In this document: one piece after another, positions 60,554 to 64,000 of the stretch | Numbering within the stretch: the first letter of the stretch is position 1 | Layout: every line of letters starts with the position of its first letter | Assembly (NCBI GenBank): GCA_029204045.2 | Contig: CM055076.1 | Location: 16,045,902 to 16,109,901, forward strand | DNA from: Tillandsia leiboldiana | Lineage: Eukaryota > Streptophyta > Magnoliopsida > Poales > Bromeliaceae | Direction: 5' to 3' | Length of the DNA: 64,000 nucleotides | Translations under genes and position numbers: made by a program | The notes under the pieces: model-generated | Told to the model about the DNA's origin: nothing | The model's database searches: none | Seen by the model: only the letters and a program-made list of their open reading frames with translations

Positions 60554-61381
60554 ATGGTGATCACCTGGATCATTTTTCTTCTGGCTGCTATGGTACATAC
60601 GAGAGACACTGTCAAGCCCAAGAGGGCTAAGAAGGCGAAGAAAGCAAAAGATGATTCCGATACAGAATCTGAAACGGAATCAATTGATTAGGATGAGCTT
60701 CAAGTTGAAGCAACAACTGTTCCCACTGCTTCGAAGGGAAAAGCGCCTGCGGAAACATCGAAGGCTCCGCCTACTGCTGCTGAAAAGGGCAAAGCTCCAA
60801 AGGAAGAAACGTCTGGGAAGACAAAAAGAAAAAGACTTGCTCGACGGCTTGGACGAGCTCGAGGTATTGAAATAAATGAAACATGTCAAGATGAAACAAA
60901 GAATATCCCTCAAACTGAAAATGAATCTGAAGACGAAGAAGAATGGGACACATTTCTTACTGAAGTACAACAAGGTATTGATGAAGAAAATAAGGTTTAC
61001 CTAAAGAACAAGAAGCTACTGAAGTCTTCCTCAATACTTAAGCAGCAAGCAAGGAAAAAGAATGTGCCAAGCAATGAACCTCTTGACAATTCACATTCTC
61101 TGCCAAGAAGATCTCCTCGGAATGAAGGTCAGACTGCTCCGTCAATCGTCACACAACGTTCTTCAACTTCCAGAAGAATTGACCAAAAGGGAAACTTAGA
61201 GTCTTCCATCAAACAAGAACAAGATAAAATGGCTCTAGAACTCAGAAAGATGTCCAAGGACATACATCAGATGAAACAAGAGTGTTCTACGATTTCGGGA
61301 ATGCTTAAAGGAATTTTGAAAAAGCTGGGCTGCACGAGCTCTGAAGACTCCGCCTCGGATGACTCAGATTCAGATGCTTGA
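60554..61381 (+). pseudogene. E4 accessory protein gene (env-like position), one internal stop
   Basis: 275 codons are in one frame from ATG 60554 to TGA 61379-61381, broken only by TAG at 60689-60691 (Trp in E3). Parts: a short hydrophobic N-terminus (ITWIIFLLAAMV), a basic NLS-like cluster (KPKRAKKAKKAK), a Lys/Ala/Pro linker, then an acidic stretch. A helical, probably coiled-coil C-terminus follows (around KMALELRKMSKDIHQMKQEC) and ends in a Ser/Asp tail. The first 95 or so residues match E3; the rest does not. The position after pol is that of the env-like ORF of Sireviruses, but I see no glycoprotein features beyond the short hydrophobic start. The function is unknown. Confidence 0.78.
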
Positions 61382-62110
61382 ATCGTTTGTCTAATAATTC
61401 TCTTGTGCAGGAACTTTAGATTTTTAACTTTTTTTGTGCAGGTTTTCAAGTTTTAGTTTTTAGTTTTTAGTTCTCAAACTTTTGGTACTTGAACTGTTAA
61501 CTATTCTCTCCATTTTCGTAATTTTTGGCTAAGTTTTGTGACAAAAAGGGGGAGAGAGAAGTATAAACAAAGAGAAGTATAAACAATGATACAATGATAC
61601 AATGGTTCTGAGAAACTTGAGACTATAGAGGTAAGTATAACCTCAACTTGAAAGGTAAGTAGAACTTCAACTTTCGGTTTTCATTTGTGTTTGAATGCAT
61701 GCCTCGACTAACTATTCGACTAACTATTTGGGCATGTAATATAACTAACAAGTTGATGTTCACTAACATGACATTTGGATTTTGATTGCATAGAAGATAT
61801 GTTGGTGTTTTAACTATGATCAATTTACATATCTGAATGTATAAATGTCATGATAAGTATAAATGAGTAAACTTCATCTCTGTATGTGGTTTTTGAATGA
61901 TATAAAATTCTTGAGGTATCTAACGATTTCTTTTGTCAAAAATGATTTCTTTTGCAGAGAGTACAGATGTCTAAGTCTAGAGTCTGTTTTAGGAGTTTAA
62001 CTCATGTATTTTATTTTGGATCTCCATTGTAAATTTTTGTTGTATGGTGATAGCAACAAAAATATCTTTTTGAATTTTCTTGATTGGATATATGTTTTGT
62101 CACGAAACCG
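61382..62110 (+). other. E4 3' spacer with an extra polypurine tract
   Basis: No ORF. AAAAAGGGGGAGAGAG at 61543-61558 resembles the multiple PPT signature reported for Sireviruses. The sequence is homologous to E3 21165-21880. Confidence 0.72.
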
Positions 62111-62112
62111 CC

Positions 62113-62124
62113 AAAGGGGGAGAT
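62113..62124 (+). other. Polypurine tract of E4
   Basis: AAAGGGGGAGAT directly precedes the 3' LTR (TGTTACGG). Confidence 0.9.
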
Positions 62125-63452
62125 TGTTACGGAATTTGAGTTGGCGTATTTCGTGAATTCGGTTAAGTCTTGAAGATTGAAGGTAAAGAAAGTTGGATCA
62201 TTTAACTCAATCTCATAAAAGAAGAATTCAAAAGGATCAGGTATGTTTAACTTAATATCTTTGGTGATCCGAATACTTCTTATAGTGTAGAAACACTTGG
62301 ATGGATTTGTAATTGCATAAATATCAAAAACTGGACATGGGACATGTTCAGGATCCGGATCAGACTTGGCAATCCGGATCCCGAAGGTTGTTTGTTCATA
62401 CACCAGTTCAATCCGGATTGTAGCTTCCCTTGATCCGGATCCCGAACACTGAGTTTACCATTTTATTTGAACGATCCGGATCAGGCTTTGCAATCCGGAT
62501 CCCGAACGTTGATGTTTGGTGAACTGTATGAACGATCCGGATCAGGCACTTCGATCCGGATCCCGAACCTTCGCTTTTCTGGAAACTGTTTTTCTCGCTA
62601 CTACAATCCGGATCGCCGATCTCCGATCCGGATCGTCGTCATGTAAAAACTCCAGAAAATGATAGTTTTTGATCCTTATCTTCTTCCAAGGGTTTCTAAC
62701 CTATAAATAGACCCTATGATTCATTTTCTAGGGTAAGCCGCTTAAGCCGTATAAACTACGGAAAAGAAGAAAAAGACGGCCGAAAAAGATAGATCCACAA
62801 ATAGAGAAGAAAGGAAATACTAGATCTAATTCAATGTTTCTTCATCTATTCTATTGATTTGATTCTAGGTTTTCATACTCACATTTCGAGTAGAATCAAA
62901 TCAATGAATACTTAGATGGTATTTCCGATCTATTTCTAATCTAAGTATTCGGCGGATCATCACCACCCAAAAACAACGATTTCCCCAAAATCGGCGTGTG
63001 GACTCGCGTGGCCTTGTGGATTCAAGGTGCTACCGCTCTCGTGGATTCGGAGCGAGGTACGTTCGTGGATTCGAAGCGTGCTACTGGGTGAAGACCGTGG
63101 AGTCGACGTTGGACGTCGTGGATTCGGCGTTGGACGCACATCGTGGATTCGAGAAGCGTCGTGGAGCGAGCGGAGAAGATCAACTAGGAGCGTATGGAAA
63201 AGGTTGAGTCGTCTGTGAGTACGGTATATCACCTTGTACGTGTTTAATTCTAGTGGATTTCACCGTGTTATCGGTCCCGTGGTTTTTTACTCCGGTTTGG
63301 AGTTTTCCACGTAAAAATCTCTGCGTGTTATTTATTTTTCCGCATTGGGTTTTATATTGCAAAGATTTTTGAGTGTTTATTGTTTACACCTATTCACCCC
63401 CCTCTAGGTGTTTTTTCCCCTATTTAGATCCTATTATACATATAACCCAACA
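62125..63452 (+). repeat. 3' LTR of E4 (1328 bp)
   Basis: Matches the 5' LTR, with 18 bases missing in the GTGGATTC leader repeats (about 63099) and about 14 substitutions. Palindromes at 62353-62633 and TATA at 62702-62709. Confidence 0.92.
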
Positions 63453-63457
63453 AAACC

Positions 63458-63623
63458 ACCTTTAAACATTCGACGGGGCCTCCGATTACCCACGTGATCC
63501 ATTTTAAGCCCTGAGTCCATCACTTATGTCCAGTTGGTGCACAAACACCGCCGACACGCCACATAGGCCTCCAGAAGCTGCTGGTCACACTGTAGAAGCC
63601 CTGCAAAAATCTGGGTCACCACA
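63458..63623 (-). repeat. Right (5') LTR of A1, terminal part
   Basis: Continues 41217 after E4's second TSD (AAACC, 63453-63457) and ends GGTCACCACA followed by A1's TSD GATAA. It is nearly identical to 12626-12792. Confidence 0.88.
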
Positions 63624-63628
63624 GATAA

Positions 63629-64000
63629 AGATATGCAACACTCGCACATGAGGTGGTCAATCGACCCAATCGAGCTGACTGCCACATCGGGTGCAGTCAA
63701 GCCTGCGCCTACCTACAACCACCTCCCACTGCCGGGCTGGAATTACGTAGGGTGTCCATAAGGACTAACTCGCTATCGAATAGTGGCACATGCAGGCTAT
63801 AATCAAAATCCACACACTCTCTCTCAGAACGGATAGACTAAAGATCCACAACATCTCGCACAACGGTCGAAAAACCCACAACGACCATGGGACCACCGTC
63901 AAACCCCAAATGGTTCCTAACAACACTAGCACTGGTCTACACACAGCTACTAGACTCCACTCAGCCCCCAGGCACGAGTGCAACAATAGAAGTGTCTGTC
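63629..64000 (-). repeat. Right (5') LTR of element B, continuation
   Basis: After A1's second TSD (GATAA, 63624-63628) the sequence picks up B-type LTR matching about 15711 onward of the solo LTR, for example the shared GTCAAGCCTGCGCCTACCTA block. It runs off the window. Confidence 0.8.

Larger units (their letters stand above)
41218..63452 (+). mobile_element. E4: near-complete Sirevirus-type Ty1/copia element, split by A3
   Basis: Perfect TSD AAACC (41213-41217 and 63453-63457). The order is 5' LTR 41218-42563, PBS 42566-42580, gag-pol 42597-47505 plus 58705-58920, accessory gene unit 59858-61381, PPT 62113-62124 and 3' LTR 62125-63452. Without A3 it is about 11.0 kb, usual for Sireviruses. 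The LTRs differ by about 14 substitutions plus an 18-bp and a 1-bp indel, by eye, near 1%. It is inactive: pol has two nonsense codons, a frameshift and the A3 insertion, and the accessory gene has a stop. Confidence 0.92.
7950..63623 (-). mobile_element. Element A1: giant-LTR element hosting most of the window
   Basis: A perfect 5-bp TSD, GATAA, flanks it (7945-7949 and 63624-63628). The left (3') LTR is 7950-12792. The right (5') LTR is 37994-41217 plus 63458-63623, split by E4. A PBS lies at 37975-37986 and a PPT at 12793-12810. Its own interior is 12793-14993, 18895-19306 and 37465-37993, about 3.1 kb. Seven substitutions in the first 240 or so bases of the LTR pair suggest about 3% divergence, making it older than its inserts. 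It has no intact ORF and must have depended on a partner's enzymes. Confidence 0.85.
3369..64000 (-). mobile_element. Element B: outermost giant-LTR Ty3/gypsy relic
   Basis: Its own sequence is 3369-7949 plus 63629-64000; the rest of the span is later insertions. It reads on the minus strand because the PBS (7225-7236) is next to the right-hand LTR. The parts are a left (3') LTR fragment 3369-5032, an internal region 5033-7244, and a right (5') LTR that begins at 7245, is split at 7949 by A1 and resumes at 63629 beyond A1's TSD. About 1 kb of the internal region next to the left LTR, including the PPT, is missing compared with A1 and A3. The right end is outside the window. Confidence 0.8.

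Noticed and set aside
60554..61381. Calling the E4 accessory ORF a retroviral envelope
   Set aside because: It has the env-like position, but I see no transmembrane anchor near the C-terminus, no cysteine pattern and no cleavage site.
61267..62403. Minus-strand frames over the E4 3' region and LTR
   Set aside because: Antisense to the accessory gene and LTR; the similar LTR frames at 10325, 20873, 25329 and 41220 reflect shared LTR sequence only.

Overview
The window is plant nuclear DNA made only of LTR retrotransposons. I see no host gene, tRNA, rRNA or CRISPR array. A plant source is indicated by Ty1/copia elements of Sirevirus type (Gag with two CCHC knuckles, an extra gene after pol, several polypurine tracts), by tRNA-iMet type primer-binding sites (TGGTATCAGAGC) and by Ty3/gypsy relics with LTRs of about 3.9 kb. 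A eudicot is my guess; the species cannot be told. A run of exactly 100 N (29665-29764) marks a scaffold gap.

The layout is a nested stack that can be unpacked from 5-bp target-site duplications (TSDs). Level 1 is an old minus-strand gypsy-type element with giant LTRs, here 'B': 3369-7949 and 63629-64000. A minus-strand Sirevirus 'E0' (1-3368) sits in its left LTR. Level 2 is 'A1' (7950-63623, TSD GATAA), inserted in B's right LTR. Level 3, inside A1: a solo copia LTR (9155-10420), a solo giant LTR (14994-18894), a solo giant LTR 'A2' (19307-37464, TSD CACCC) and a plus-strand Sirevirus 'E4' (41218-63452, TSD AAACC). Level 4: a gag-pol-less Sirevirus derivative 'E3' (19866-25602, TSD ACCAC) inside A2, and a young giant-LTR element 'A3' (47506-58699, TSD ACACT) inside the RNase H end of E4's pol. 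LTR-pair divergence counted by eye falls in the same order as the nesting: A1 about 3% (sampled), E4 about 1%, A3 about 0.4%.

The stretch 21203-29664 is repeated at 29765-38242, on the other side of the gap, with many one-base indels. This looks like two overlapping contigs placed end to end, not a biological duplication. With one copy removed, A2 becomes a normal solo LTR of about 3.87 kb.

The most unusual biology is the Sirevirus accessory gene. In E4 (59858-61381) and E3 (minus, 22023-24007) it looks like a complete Pol II unit: an array of ATCCGGAT palindromes, a TATA box, a 5'-UTR intron of about 383 bp with good splice sites, and an ORF. The same palindrome array lies upstream of the TATA box in the LTRs. 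E3 has lost all of gag-pol but kept this gene between PBS and PPT. The two genes share a promoter, intron and about 95 N-terminal residues, then carry unrelated C-terminal halves. The giant-LTR elements are non-autonomous: their 3.4-kb interiors hold only a decayed Ty3/gypsy pol on the minus strand, and their LTRs carry a GC-rich island with several CACGTG sites just upstream of a TATA box.
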